A DNA stretch of 64,000 bases from positions 62,001-126,000 of the forward strand of contig NZ_JANUGX010000013.1 in the NCBI RefSeq assembly GCF_024753245.1. The letters run 5' to 3'. The notes below the pieces were generated by a model. It saw only the letters and a list, made by a program, of their open reading frames with translations, was not told where the DNA came from and did no database searches. This DNA comes from Massilia norwichensis (GTDB taxonomy: Bacteria; Pseudomonadota; Gammaproteobacteria; Burkholderiales; Burkholderiaceae_D). Position 1 is the first letter of the stretch. Each line of letters starts with the position of its first letter. The translations under genes and the position numbers were made by a program. Shown here piece by piece: positions 1 through 9,549 of the stretch.

Positions 1-541
1 AGTCCGGGAAGTTGTTGGTGCCGTATTCGCGCACGAACAACTGGTACAGGAAGGCCGATTCGTTGGACGCGCGGCCGGATGCATAAAACTCGGCCATGTT
101 CGGGTCCGGCAGCTTGCGCAATGCCTCGCCGATGCGCCGGAACGCCTCATCCCAGGCGATCGGCACGAAGTGGTCGGTGGCGGCGTCATAGACCATCGGG
201 TGGGTCAGGCGCCCTTCCCATTCGAGAAAAAAGTCCTCGCGCTGCCACAGTTCGCTGACGCTGTGCGCGGCGAAGAAGGCCGGTGTCACCCGCTTGTTGG
301 TCGCTTCCCAGGACACGGCCTTGGCACCGTTTTCGCAGAATTCGAACGACGAGCCCTCGCGCGGATCGGGCCAGGCGCAGCCGGGGCAATCGAAACCATC
401 TGGCTGGTTCACCTGCAGCATGATCGTGGTGCGGTTGGCCGACATCTCGCCGCGCAGCGCCTTGGCGACGGCTTGCAAGGCGCCCTAGCCGCCCGCGGGA
501 CCGCCGTATTCGCCGATGCCTGGTACTTCTTTCTTTCGCAT
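1..541 (-). pseudogene. FdhF/YdeP-family molybdopterin oxidoreductase, 5' end, interrupted by TAG at codon 19
   Basis: The reverse strand from the ATG at 541 encodes the N-terminus of an FdhF/YdeP-type formate dehydrogenase-like protein; the rest runs off the window. The family signature GFDCPGCAWPDPRE, then ENGAKAVSWE, and later FYASGRASNESAFLYQLF are clear. Codon 19 (487-485) is TAG where the family has Trp in its conserved AGGWGAL segment (here AGG*GAL), and the frame is intact on both sides, so it is a single TGG to TAG change. An AGGA Shine-Dalgarno lies upstream of the ATG. A shortened product could start at the ATG at 445. It is either a disrupted gene, a base error or a suppressed stop. 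Family identity is secure; loss of function is inferred. Confidence 0.8.
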
Positions 542-812
542 ACGTCCTACTTTGCAGTAGGGCGCATTTTGGCGGGCGCGGCGAGAATGTTAATTTCGAA
601 AGCCGCAGGGAAACAATTGGCAGCCCGTTGCCGTCATTCCAACGCAGATATTGAACAGTCAAGGCGCCGGCGCAACACAATTCACAAAGTATCCTTGAGG
701 AAATAGTTTCCATGCGGCACGCATGATAGGATGCACACATCGGCTGCCCCCGCCCCCGGCGCCGTGCTTTCCTCGGCCCTGACCCCGCCGTTCTCCTTCC
801 GGATTACTGGCC

Positions 813-3506
813 ATGCACCATCCCATCACCGCTACCGAACAAGACCGCCTCAAGGCCCTCGAATCGCTGGACGTCCTCGATACGCCGGCGGAACAACGCT
901 TCGACCGCTTCACGCGCCTGGCTGCGCTCACCTTCGGCGTGCCGATCGCACTGGTGTCGCTGGTCGACGGCAGCCGCCAATGGTTCAAGTCGCGCTGCGG
1001 CATCGACGGGACAGAGCTGCCGCGTTCGGCGGCCTTCTGCAGCCACGTCGTGACCCAGGGCGAGATGATGGTGGTCGAGGATGCGACGCAGGACCCGCGC
1101 TTCGCCGGCAACCCGCTGGTCACGGGCGCGCCGCACATCCGCTTCTACGCCGGCCAGCCGCTGTTCAGCGATGGCCAGCCGGTCGGCACGCTGTGCATCG
1201 TCGACCGCGCGCCGCGCCGCTTCGACGCCGAGCAGCGCCAGGCGCTGCGCGACCTGGCCGACCTGGCCGAGGCGGAGCTGAACCACGTCAAGATGGCCAC
1301 CGCGCGCCTGATGGCCGAGCAGGCACTGAAGGCGCTCAATGCCCAGCTCGAGCAGCGCGTGGCCGAGCGCACCGCCGAACTCGAATGCAAGCTCGGCGAA
1401 CTGTCGCGCGAAAGCGCGCGCCGCAAGGAGGCCGAGGCTTCGCTGCAGCACAGCGAGGAATGGAACCGCACCATCGTCGCCACCTCGTACAATGGCTTCG
1501 TCGGTGTCGACGCCGAGGGCCGCATCGTCGAATGGAACCCGTCCGCCGAGCGCATCTTCGGCTGGCCGCGCGCACAGGCGCTGGGGCGCAGCCTGTCCGG
1601 ACTGGTCGTGCCGCCGGCCCTGCGCGCGGCGCACGAAGCGGGCATGCGGCGCTGCATCGAGACCGGCCATGGCACGGTCCTGAACAGCAGGCTGGAGCTG
1701 CCGGCGCTGACCGCGAGCGGCCGCCAGATCACGGTCGAGATGACCCTCAGCAGCTACGAATGGCGGGGCAAGCGCTGCTTCGGCGCCTTCATGAACGACA
1801 TTTCGGAGCGCATCCGCACCCGCCAGCAGCTCGAAGAGAAGCAGGAAATGCTGGACGCGATCCTGGAATCGATCGACGTCGGCGTGGTCGCCTGCGACGC
1901 GGTCGGCAACCTGTCGCTGTTCAATCGGGCGGCGCGCGCGATCATCGGGCGCGACATGAAGACGATCGTGCCGGCCGAGTGGTCGCAATACTATGGGATG
2001 TACCACGTCGACGGGCGCACGCCGCTGGCGATGGACGAGGTGCCGCTGGTGCGCGCGCTGAAGGGCGAGACCGTGCGCGACGAAGCGATCGTGATCGCCC
2101 CCGATGCCGCCGCGTCGCACAGCCTGCTGGTCAGCGGCCGGCCGCTGCGCGGCGTTTCCGGCCGCCCGCTGGGCGCGGTGGTGGTGATGAAGGACGTGAC
2201 CGAGGCGAACGCCGCGCGCGAGCTGCTGGAACGCAGCGAAGGCCGCCTGCGCGCGCTCGCCGAAAACCTGCCGGCGATCATCGGCAAGGTCGACGCGGAG
2301 CGCCGCTTTGTGTTCTTGAACGGCCACGCACTGCAAAGCTATGGCAAGAGCGCCGACGCGCTGTTCGGCCAGGCCGTCGCCAGCGGCTACCGCCCCGACG
2401 ACTACACCCGGCTGCTGCCCTGGATCGAGCGCGCAGAAGGCGGCGAGCAGGTCGACTTCGAGTATGTCGCCAGGATCGCCGATCGCGAGCAGCACTTCCA
2501 GTGCTGCTTCGTCCCCCAGCGCAGCGCCAGCGGCGCGCCGGCCGGCTTTTATGCGATGGCGGTTGACATCACCGAGCGCAAGCTGGGGGAGCTGCGCCAG
2601 GCCGAAAACGAAGAGCGGCTACGCACCATCACCGACAACGTGCCGGTGCTGATCGCCCACCTCGACGGCGCCCGCCGCTACGTGTTCGCAAACGCCGTGC
2701 ACCAGTCCTGGCTGGGCAAGGCAGCGGGCCAGATCCTCGGCAAGACCATGGAAGAAGCCTTCGGCGCCGACTATGTCGCGCCCCAGGCCAAAGCGCTGGA
2801 GAAGGCCTGGCAGGGCCAGGCCTCGCAATGCGAGCACGAGATCGTGCGCAAGAAGCATACGCGCATCGCCCACACGACCTTCCTGCCGCAGCTGCGCGAC
2901 GGTCAGGTGGTCGGGGTCTATGTGCTGACGCTGGACGCCACCGCCTCGCGCCTGCACGAGCGCAGCCTGCATGCGCTGGCCCATACCGACACACTGACCG
3001 GCCTGCCGAACCGCCGCCACTTCGAGAGCGCGCTGGAGAAGGCCACCGGGCGCAGCGCGCGGCCGGCGCGCGGCACCGCCCTGCTCTACCTCGACATCGA
3101 CCACTTCAAGGCGATCAACGACCGCTACGGCCACGCGGTCGGCGACGCCGTGCTGGTCGAGTTCGCACGTCGGCTGGGCGGCGCGGTGCGCAACTCCGAT
3201 CTGGTCTCGCGCTTGGCCGGCGACGAATTCACGGTGCTGCTGAACGACGTGGCCGGCGAAGCCGACGTCGAAGCGGTGGCGCGCAAGATCCTGGCCGCGA
3301 TGCGCGCGCCCTTCGAACTGGAGGCCGTGGTGCTGCAGGTCCGGACCTCGGTCGGCGCGGCGCTCGCCGACCAGCCCGATCCGGACCCGGCGCGCCTGCT
3401 CGACACCGCCGACCGCGCCCTGTACAAGGCCAAGGAAGCCGGCCGCAATACCTTCGCCATGCTGCGGCTCGGGCGCAGTCAACGCCCGGCGCTGGTCCAC
3501 GGCTGA
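813..3506 (+). CDS. GAF-PAS-PAS-PAS-PAS-GGDEF sensor diguanylate cyclase
   Basis: Cytoplasmic 897-residue signalling protein predicted to make cyclic di-GMP. Residues about 1-165 form a GAF domain, about 170-210 a coiled-coil linker, then four PAS modules (about 215-335, 345-465, 470-595, 600-715), and about 725-885 the GGDEF domain. The active-site motif is AGDEF (802-806), a variant found in active cyclases, and an RxxD inhibitory site (RNSD) sits five residues before it. No membrane segment is visible, so it probably senses a soluble or redox signal through its PAS domains. It stands alone, ending 5 bp before the convergent PepSY gene. I see no strong Shine-Dalgarno for this ATG, but the GAF start supports it. 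Confidence 0.9.
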   Translation: MHHPITATEQDRLKALESLDVLDTPAEQRFDRFTRLAALTFGVPIALVSLVDGSRQWFKSRCGIDGTELPRSAAFCSHVVTQGEMMVVEDATQDPRFAGNPLVTGAPHIRFYAGQPLFSDGQPVGTLCIVDRAPRRFDAEQRQALRDLADLAEAELNHVKMATARLMAEQALKALNAQLEQRVAERTAELECKLGELSRESARRKEAEASLQHSEEWNRTIVATSYNGFVGVDAEGRIVEWNPSAERIFGWPRAQALGRSLSGLVVPPALRAAHEAGMRRCIETGHGTVLNSRLELPALTASGRQITVEMTLSSYEWRGKRCFGAFMNDISERIRTRQQLEEKQEMLDAILESIDVGVVACDAVGNLSLFNRAARAIIGRDMKTIVPAEWSQYYGMYHVDGRTPLAMDEVPLVRALKGETVRDEAIVIAPDAAASHSLLVSGRPLRGVSGRPLGAVVVMKDVTEANAARELLERSEGRLRALAENLPAIIGKVDAERRFVFLNGHALQSYGKSADALFGQAVASGYRPDDYTRLLPWIERAEGGEQVDFEYVARIADREQHFQCCFVPQRSASGAPAGFYAMAVDITERKLGELRQAENEERLRTITDNVPVLIAHLDGARRYVFANAVHQSWLGKAAGQILGKTMEEAFGADYVAPQAKALEKAWQGQASQCEHEIVRKKHTRIAHTTFLPQLRDGQVVGVYVLTLDATASRLHERSLHALAHTDTLTGLPNRRHFESALEKATGRSARPARGTALLYLDIDHFKAINDRYGHAVGDAVLVEFARRLGGAVRNSDLVSRLAGDEFTVLLNDVAGEADVEAVARKILAAMRAPFELEAVVLQVRTSVGAALADQPDPDPARLLDTADRALYKAKEAGRNTFAMLRLGRSQRPALVHG

Positions 3507-3511
3507 GCCGC

Positions 3512-4837
3512 TCAGGCAGGCGCGGCGGCATCATGGCGGCGCCAGCCCAGCGCCGCTTCGATCGCCAGCACCACGGCCGCGCTCAGCGCCAGCAGCGGCA
3601 TCAGCGCGCACAGCGCGAGGCCCAGCAGCACGGCGGCCGGCGGCGTCGCGCGCCAGGCGCCCGGCAGCAGTTTCGGCAAGCCCGGCAAGCCGGCGCGGCG
3701 GCGCTTGAAGAACATCACCCAACCGGACACCAGCGAGAACAGTACGCTGGCCGCGAACAGGAACAACAGCACCTGGTTCCAGACGCCCAGCTCGCCCCGG
3801 TGGAAGGGAATGCCGACCGCGCTGGCCTTGCCGAAGGCCGTCTGGCGCGCCCAGCCCGCGTGGTACAGCACCTGGCCGTCGTAGGCATTCAGCACCAGAT
3901 CGAAGCGATTGCCCGGATGGCGGCGGTCGGCCGAACTGGCGCGCCACACGCCGTGCGGACCGCGCGGCGGCGTCAATTGCGGCGGCGTGTCCGGCACCAG
4001 CGTGCGCGTGCGGTCCCAGGCCTGCTGCCAGTTCAAGGGGGCGCCCTGGGGCATCGAATGCAGTCCGCCCGGCACCTGGGGCGAAGCCTGCCCGGCCCAG
4101 TCGCGCAGCGCCCGCACGTTCTCGCCGGCGTAGCGGCTCCAGGTGATGCCGGTCAGGACCATGGCCAGGCTCAGCACGCCCAGCAGCACGCCGAGGAAGG
4201 CATGCCATTGGCGCCAGCCCGCGCGCCCGCGCCGGCCGGCACGCGGCATCCCCGGCTGGCCGGGCCGCGGCCACCACAAATACACGCCCGTCAGCAGCAT
4301 CACCAGCATCCAGCTGGCTCCCAGTTCGATCATCCAGCGCCATCCATCGCCCTGCAGCAGGCGCGAATGCAGGCGCCGCGCCCATTCGCTGAAGCGCTCC
4401 TGCTCGCGCTGGCTGCCGAGCACCTGGCCGCGGTAGGGGTCGACGAAGACGGTGATGCGCCCGGCACCCTGCCCCGGCCGCGGACTGGCCGCCGGCTGCC
4501 CGTGCCCCGCGTGCGCGCTGGCGCCCGGCGCCGGCCGGTCGAAGCTCACGCGCACCGCATCCTCGGCCCTGGCCGGCGGCACCACCGCCTGCACCTCGAG
4601 CCCGGCCGGCGCCGCCCGCCGCGCCGCCGCGACCGCCGCATCCAGCGGCAAGCGCGCCCCTTGCGGCGCGACCCGCTCCAGCTGCCCGTACAGCTGCGCC
4701 TCGATCTGCGGCGTGAAGATGTAGAGCAGGCCACTCAAGGTGGCGACCAGAACGAAGGGCGAGGCGATCAGCGCCGCCCAGAAGTGGATGCGCCAGAACA
4801 GGCTGCGGCGCTGCGCGCCCATGCTTACAGGTCCCAT
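3512..4837 (-). CDS. PepSY-associated TM protein
   Basis: A 441-residue inner-membrane protein of the PepSY-TM family, often linked to siderophore or metal uptake. There is a membrane helix near the N-terminus (about 15-37), a periplasmic PepSY region, two helices in the middle (about 150-170 and 190-215), a second periplasmic part, and helices near the C-terminus. It lies directly downstream of the TonB receptor. The ATG at 4837 overlaps the receptor stop by 13 bp and has GGAG 6 bp before it; the ATG at 4822 is an alternative. The arrangement suggests that it reduces or processes the cargo of the neighbouring receptor in the periplasm, which is inference. Confidence 0.82.
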   Translation of the reverse strand: MGPVSMGAQRRSLFWRIHFWAALIASPFVLVATLSGLLYIFTPQIEAQLYGQLERVAPQGARLPLDAAVAAARRAAPAGLEVQAVVPPARAEDAVRVSFDRPAPGASAHAGHGQPAASPRPGQGAGRITVFVDPYRGQVLGSQREQERFSEWARRLHSRLLQGDGWRWMIELGASWMLVMLLTGVYLWWPRPGQPGMPRAGRRGRAGWRQWHAFLGVLLGVLSLAMVLTGITWSRYAGENVRALRDWAGQASPQVPGGLHSMPQGAPLNWQQAWDRTRTLVPDTPPQLTPPRGPHGVWRASSADRRHPGNRFDLVLNAYDGQVLYHAGWARQTAFGKASAVGIPFHRGELGVWNQVLLFLFAASVLFSLVSGWVMFFKRRRAGLPGLPKLLPGAWRATPPAAVLLGLALCALMPLLALSAAVVLAIEAALGWRRHDAAAPA

Positions 4838-7119
4838 TTCAGCTCCGCGACCCAGGTGCGCTGGGGATAAGGGTGGAAGTTCCAGTACTTGTAGTTGTTC
4901 AGGTTGTCGATGCCGAGGGCCGCCGTCCACTGGCGGTCCAGCCGGTAGACCAGCCGCAGGTCGGTCGTGAAGTACTTGCTCGCGCCCTGGTAGGCGAAGC
5001 CGTTCGGGTCCGAATTGTCCAGGGTCGAGTACTGCCGGCCGCTGTAGCGCGCGGCAAGGGTGGCGGACAGGTGGTCGTCGACGCGCCAGGTCGCCTGCCC
5101 GGCCGCGCGCCACGCCGGAATGCGCGGCTGCCATTTGCCGACGCTGGCCGGGAACTTGTCGTTGCGCGCGATCTTCGAATCGGTCCAGGTGAGGCTGGCG
5201 TTCAGGTCCAGGCCGCGCAGCAGCAGGTCCGCCGCGCCGTAGGCGGCTTCGAGCCCTTTGGTCTCGATGCGGTCGACGTTCTGCACATTGGTCACATTCG
5301 GCAGGACCAGCACGTTCGTCTGCGAATACAGGGCGTCGCGGGTGCGCTCGCCGAAGGCCGTCAGGCGCAGCTGACCTGTCTCCAGTTTGCGTTCGGCGCT
5401 CAGCTCGCCGGTCCAGGATTGTTCGGGCTTCAGGTTCGGGTCGTTGTTGGTCAAGGTACCGGCCGCGTTGATGCCGCCCTGGTACAGCTCGGACACGGTG
5501 GGCATGCGCACGGCCCGCCCCAGCGAGGCCTTCAGCAGCCAGTCTTCGGTGAGCTGGAAGGCCAGCGCCGCCTTGGGCGACCAATAATGCTCGCTGCGGC
5601 TGCCGTGGCTGACCGTGGTGCTGGCGTTCGAGGTCCGGCCCTCGCGCGCTTGCCAATGCTCGGCGCGCAGGCCCAGCACCGTCTTCCAGCGCGGTGCGAA
5701 CTTCCAGGTGTCCTGGGTATACAGCGCGTCTATCGTGGTGCGGCCGCTGAAAGCCTGGTTGCGCGCACCGGCGCTGCCGGCGATCCAGTCGGCGGTCGCG
5801 TTCTCGATGCTGCGCAAGCGGTAGGCTTCACGCTGCGCGCCGAACTCGGCGATGTGCGCACCGGCGGCGCCTGCGGGCCGCCACACGCCCTTGGCGGCGA
5901 AGGTATGCCAGCCGGTGCCATGCTGGTCGACGATGCGGCCGGCGCCGCCGCTGGCCGCCGCCGGCAGGGCGACGGTCGGCGCGCGCAGGATGTCGCGATC
6001 GTAGTCGTAAAGGCTGGCCGCGAGCTCCCAGTCGAACACGCCGCGCGTGTTGCTCTTGAGGGTCAAGCCGTGCATCAAGTGGCGCAGGTCTTCGTTGGAC
6101 TGGTTGAAGTCCGCCGGCGCCAGCGCATAGGCGCGCCCGCCGATGTTCACCGTGCCGCTGGTGACTGGCTGGCCGCCGGCATCGCGCAAATAGGACTCGG
6201 GCCGGCCCTGCGCTTCGTTGTCCCACAGCCCGAACACCCAGGTTGCGCGCAAGGTCGGCGACAGGTCGTAGGCCAGCTTGGCCTTCAGGTGTTGCTGCGT
6301 CGTGTGGTAGCGCGTGGCCGCGCCGAGGATCAGCCAGTCGCGGCCGGTGCGGTCCTGACCCGGCACCGCACCGCTCACCGGCGTTCCGGCGCCGGATTCG
6401 ACGGCGGCCGGGTAGCGGGTCGGGAAGGTCAGCGGCTGGCCGTCGCTCGAGAGGCGGCTCAGATCGAGATACCAGGACCAGGCGCCGGCGCGGTTGCCGA
6501 GCGCGATGCTGCCCTGGCGGCCGCGGTAGGTGTCATCGCTGCCATACAGCTTGAACGGCTGCCAGGAGGCCGCGAACTTCGCATGCGCCTCGAAGCGCGA
6601 CGGCATGCGGGTCACGTAATCGACCACCGCGCCCACCGAGTTGCCGCCATAGGCCGCCGAGAACGGCCCGTACAGGACGTCGACGCGCTCGATCTCTTCC
6701 GGACTGACCATGCCCCAGCGCGGCGCGAAGCTGGCGCCGTTGCCGAGGTAGTTCGACAGCAGGATGCCGTCCGCGTACACCGCCGAGCGGGCGCTGTTGC
6801 CGGTGCCGGAAGCGCGGGTGGACAGCACCGCGTGGTTGTAGTCGCCGATGTAGCGCTTGCGCACCAGCAGGCTGGGGAGGTACTTCAGCGCGTCCTCGGC
6901 GTCGCTGGCATTGATGCCGCGGGCGATCTCGTCGCCGGTGATGGTTTCGATGGTGGTCGGGATCTGGGTCGGCAGCGAGGTCGGGTGCTTGCCGGTGACG
7001 ATCACGGTGCCCATCTCCCGCGCCTGCTGCGGCGCTTCCTGCGCGAAGGCGCCGGAGCTTGCGGCGGCCAGCGTCGTCAGGGTCCATAGCGGTGCCCTCG
7101 ATGGTCTTCGATTCTTCAT
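4825..7119 (-). CDS. TonB-dependent receptor
   Basis: Outer-membrane receptor of 764 residues. A signal peptide ends at AFAQ (about residue 25); a plug domain follows, with the typical PTTIETITGDEIA and VLYGPFSAAYGGNSVGAVV segments, then a long beta-barrel ending in WVAELKWDL with an aromatic-rich last strand. The ATG at 7119 has AGGA upstream and is preferred because it begins the signal peptide. The downstream PepSY protein and upstream DUF2946 protein form a set often found with copper or siderophore receptors. The ligand cannot be told from sequence; copper is a guess from the DUF2946 neighbour. Confidence 0.88.
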   Translation of the reverse strand: MKNRRPSRAPLWTLTTLAAASSGAFAQEAPQQAREMGTVIVTGKHPTSLPTQIPTTIETITGDEIARGINASDAEDALKYLPSLLVRKRYIGDYNHAVLSTRASGTGNSARSAVYADGILLSNYLGNGASFAPRWGMVSPEEIERVDVLYGPFSAAYGGNSVGAVVDYVTRMPSRFEAHAKFAASWQPFKLYGSDDTYRGRQGSIALGNRAGAWSWYLDLSRLSSDGQPLTFPTRYPAAVESGAGTPVSGAVPGQDRTGRDWLILGAATRYHTTQQHLKAKLAYDLSPTLRATWVFGLWDNEAQGRPESYLRDAGGQPVTSGTVNIGGRAYALAPADFNQSNEDLRHLMHGLTLKSNTRGVFDWELAASLYDYDRDILRAPTVALPAAASGGAGRIVDQHGTGWHTFAAKGVWRPAGAAGAHIAEFGAQREAYRLRSIENATADWIAGSAGARNQAFSGRTTIDALYTQDTWKFAPRWKTVLGLRAEHWQAREGRTSNASTTVSHGSRSEHYWSPKAALAFQLTEDWLLKASLGRAVRMPTVSELYQGGINAAGTLTNNDPNLKPEQSWTGELSAERKLETGQLRLTAFGERTRDALYSQTNVLVLPNVTNVQNVDRIETKGLEAAYGAADLLLRGLDLNASLTWTDSKIARNDKFPASVGKWQPRIPAWRAAGQATWRVDDHLSATLAARYSGRQYSTLDNSDPNGFAYQGASKYFTTDLRLVYRLDRQWTAALGIDNLNNYKYWNFHPYPQRTWVAELKWDL

Positions 7120-7247
7120 TCCTGTTCCTGTTTCAGTCGCCCGAAGGGGCAGTCGGCGCACGTCAAGGCATACCGAAGCGCATCCCGATGCGGGCGGCGC
7201 CGGATGGCAGACGTGCGGTTCGATGCGGGCGGCGCGGGGCCGCGGGA

Positions 7248-7676
7248 TCAGGCGGCGGGCGGCGCGCGCGGCTGCGCAGGCGACCACAGGAACAGCGGAC
7301 GCGAGGAATGGTAGTAAAGCGGCGGATAGACGTCGCGGCCGGCTGCCGCGGCGAAGGCGATGGCAGACGGCGGCGGCAGCCCGTGCGATGCCGCATGGGA
7401 CACACAATAGCCGCAGTGGTTCATGGCTTTGTGCAGTTTGCCGGCCTCATCGCCGTCCTGCCCGTCCGTCGGCGTGGCCAGGGGCATCGTTGTCATGCCC
7501 AGCGCGGTGCAGACCTCCAGCGTCATGACCACCGGCGCCGGCGTGGCGGCCTGCATCGCATGCGACACCAGCGGCGCGAACGCATTGAACAGGATGGCCA
7601 GGCAGGCGATCCAGACCATGCGTGCGCGTACGAAACGATGCCGTGTCGGGGTATGCATGCTTGCATTATAGGCCAC
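7248..7676 (-). CDS. DUF2946-like small Cys/His protein
   Basis: Up to 142 residues from 7676, or 136 from the ATG at 7658. It has one N-terminal membrane or signal segment (MVWIACLAILFNAFAPLVSHA) and a central HCGYCVSHAASH motif with CxxC and several His, the layout of DUF2946, a family frequently beside copper TonB receptors. It precedes the receptor by 128 bp on the same strand. I infer a metal-related periplasmic or membrane role. No Shine-Dalgarno clearly decides between the two starts. Confidence 0.6.
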   Translation of the reverse strand: MAYNASMHTPTRHRFVRARMVWIACLAILFNAFAPLVSHAMQAATPAPVVMTLEVCTALGMTTMPLATPTDGQDGDEAGKLHKAMNHCGYCVSHAASHGLPPPSAIAFAAAAGRDVYPPLYYHSSRPLFLWSPAQPRAPPAA

Positions 7677-7838
7677 AGTCCGGAAGGCCGCGCTTCGTTG
7701 CCATTGAACAACAAATATTGCAGCTCATTGGCTGGCGTTAGAAGTTATCTATCGACTTTCGGTTTCCCTCCGTATAAAGTCAATTTGGCGCTTCTTGCGC
7801 CCGCTTTAGTTTATCCCCGCAGTCGAGAAGGCAAAGTA

Positions 7839-9104
7839 ATGCAGCAACACCCTTCGGGTCGCCTCCTGTTCTTTCCCCTGTTCGCGTTCGCCATGCTGCT
7901 CGGCGGCGGCGCCCGTGCGCAGGATGACGCGGCCGGCAAGTCCGGCAGGCCAGGCTGGGCCATTTCCGGCTTCGGCACCATCGGCGTGGCGCACGCCAGC
8001 GAGCGCAACGCCGACTACACGGCCAGCGTCCTGAAGGTCGATGGCGCCGGCGCGACCCGCAACTGGAGCCCGAACGTCGACAGCCGCCTCGGCGCGCAGA
8101 TCGATGCACGCCTCGGCCGGCACTGGTCGGCGGTGCTGCAGGTGGTCAGCGAGCAGGGGCTCGACAACAGCTACCGTCCGCGCATCGAATGGGCCAACGT
8201 CAAGTACCAGGCCACGCCGGACCTGGCCCTGCGCCTGGGCCGCATCGCGCTGCCGATGTTCCTGGCCGCCGACTATCGCAAGGTCGGCTACGCCTACCCG
8301 TGGGTGCGGCCGCCGGTCGAGACCTACAATTCGCTGCCCTTCACCAGCAGCGACGGCGTCGACGCCAGCTGGCGCTGGAGCGCGGGCCCGGTGCGCAATG
8401 CCTCGCAGCTGTTCTACGGCCGCGACAAGGTCTCGCCGGCCGGGGATCTGAACGCCTACGGCCGCGGCATCGTCGGCTTCTCCAACACCAGCGACTGGGG
8501 TGCGCTCAGCCTGCGCGCCAACCTGGTCCGCACCGAGGCCACGACCGATATCGGCGCAGCGCTGTTCCAGGCCTTCGAGGCTGCCGGTCCGGCGGGCGCC
8601 GCGATCGCGCGCCGCTACCGGATCGACCACAAGCGCGCCATCGTCGGCAGCATCGGCATGGACTACGACCCGGGCCGCTGGTTCCTGATGGCGGAAGCCA
8701 GCCGCACCCACACCGAGTCGCTGCTCGGCGCCACCCGCAGCCTTTACGCCAGCGCGGGCCTGCGCCTGGGTTCCCTGACGCCCTACCTGATCGCATCGCG
8801 CGTGCGCGCCACCAGCGCCACCCGCGACGATGGCCTGCCGACACGCGGCCTGCCGCCCGCGCTGGCAGGCCAGGTGGCCGGGTTGAACGACGCCCTGAAT
8901 GTGCTGTTGGCCACCATCGCGCAACAGGACACCGCGGCCGCCGGCCTGCGCTGGGATCTGGCCACCAATACCGCCCTCAAGCTGCAATACGACCGTGTCA
9001 CCCCGCGCGACGGTTCGCGCGGCACCCTGATCAACCTGACGCCCGCCTTCCGCTCCGGCCAGACGGCCCATGTGGCCAGCGTCGCACTCGATTTCGTGTA
9101 CTAG
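7839..9104 (+). CDS. Porin-like outer-membrane protein
   Basis: A 421-residue protein with a signal peptide (cleavage near GGARAQ, about residue 28) followed by alternating-polarity strands and a C-terminal strand ending in FVY, typical of outer-membrane barrels. Segments such as FGTIGVAHASER and LRLGRIALPMFLAADYRKVGYAYPW resemble OprP/O-like or uncharacterised porins. It starts an operon: its stop is followed after 1 bp by the PstS-like gene and then by two cyclic-di-GMP genes. The association suggests that it admits or senses the ligand for that signalling unit. The start is the ATG after GAGAAGG; upstream sequence in frame is not signal-like. Confidence 0.75.
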   Translation: MQQHPSGRLLFFPLFAFAMLLGGGARAQDDAAGKSGRPGWAISGFGTIGVAHASERNADYTASVLKVDGAGATRNWSPNVDSRLGAQIDARLGRHWSAVLQVVSEQGLDNSYRPRIEWANVKYQATPDLALRLGRIALPMFLAADYRKVGYAYPWVRPPVETYNSLPFTSSDGVDASWRWSAGPVRNASQLFYGRDKVSPAGDLNAYGRGIVGFSNTSDWGALSLRANLVRTEATTDIGAALFQAFEAAGPAGAAIARRYRIDHKRAIVGSIGMDYDPGRWFLMAEASRTHTESLLGATRSLYASAGLRLGSLTPYLIASRVRATSATRDDGLPTRGLPPALAGQVAGLNDALNVLLATIAQQDTAAAGLRWDLATNTALKLQYDRVTPRDGSRGTLINLTPAFRSGQTAHVASVALDFVY

Positions 9105-9105
9105 G

Positions 9106-9549
9106 ATGCGGCGCGGACCTTTCCAGCGCCTGGTGGCAGGCGCCGTTTTCTTTCTGCTGGCCGGCGCCGGCGCCCAGGCCGGCGCCGCCGACCTGGTGGT
9201 CATCGTCTCGGCCAGGAGCCAGGTGAACGCGCTGCGTCCGGACCAGGTGGCCGCGATCTTCCTCGGCCAGACCGCGCGCTTCCCCGACGGCGACGAGGCA
9301 GTGCCGCTCGACCTGCCGCTCGGTTCGCCCCTGCGCAACGAGTTCTACGAGCGCGTCGCCAACAAGTCCCCGGCCCTGCTGAAGGCCCATTGGTCGAAGA
9401 TGGTGTTCACCGGCCACGGCCAGCCGCCCGGCGAAGCGCGCGACAGCGCCGCGGTGCGGCGCCGGGTCGCCGAGAATCCCGAGCTGATCGGCTACATCGA
9501 ACGCAGCGCGCTGGACGCCAGCGTGCGCGCGGTACTGGTGGTGCGATGA
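9106..9549 (+). CDS. Small PstS-like periplasmic substrate-binding protein
   Basis: At 147 residues it is about half the size of a full phosphate-binding protein. After a signal peptide (to about AGAADL) it has VSARSQVNALRPDQVAAIFLGQ and a basic/polar stretch like the first lobe of PstS-type proteins. The gene begins 1 bp after the porin-like gene and its TGA overlaps the ATG of the GGDEF-EAL gene (ATGA). Stand-alone one-lobe proteins of this kind are often found beside sensory genes, so I infer that it presents a ligand to the Cache domain of the next protein rather than serving an ABC transporter, none of which is nearby. Confidence 0.75.
   Translation: MRRGPFQRLVAGAVFFLLAGAGAQAGAADLVVIVSARSQVNALRPDQVAAIFLGQTARFPDGDEAVPLDLPLGSPLRNEFYERVANKSPALLKAHWSKMVFTGHGQPPGEARDSAAVRRRVAENPELIGYIERSALDASVRAVLVVR

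Noticed and set aside
804..2495. Very long reverse ORF opposite the first sensor cyclase, and similar long antisense ORFs elsewhere
   Set aside because: High-GC shadow frames with His/Arg/Ala-biased composition and no domains; the opposite strand holds a clear gene.
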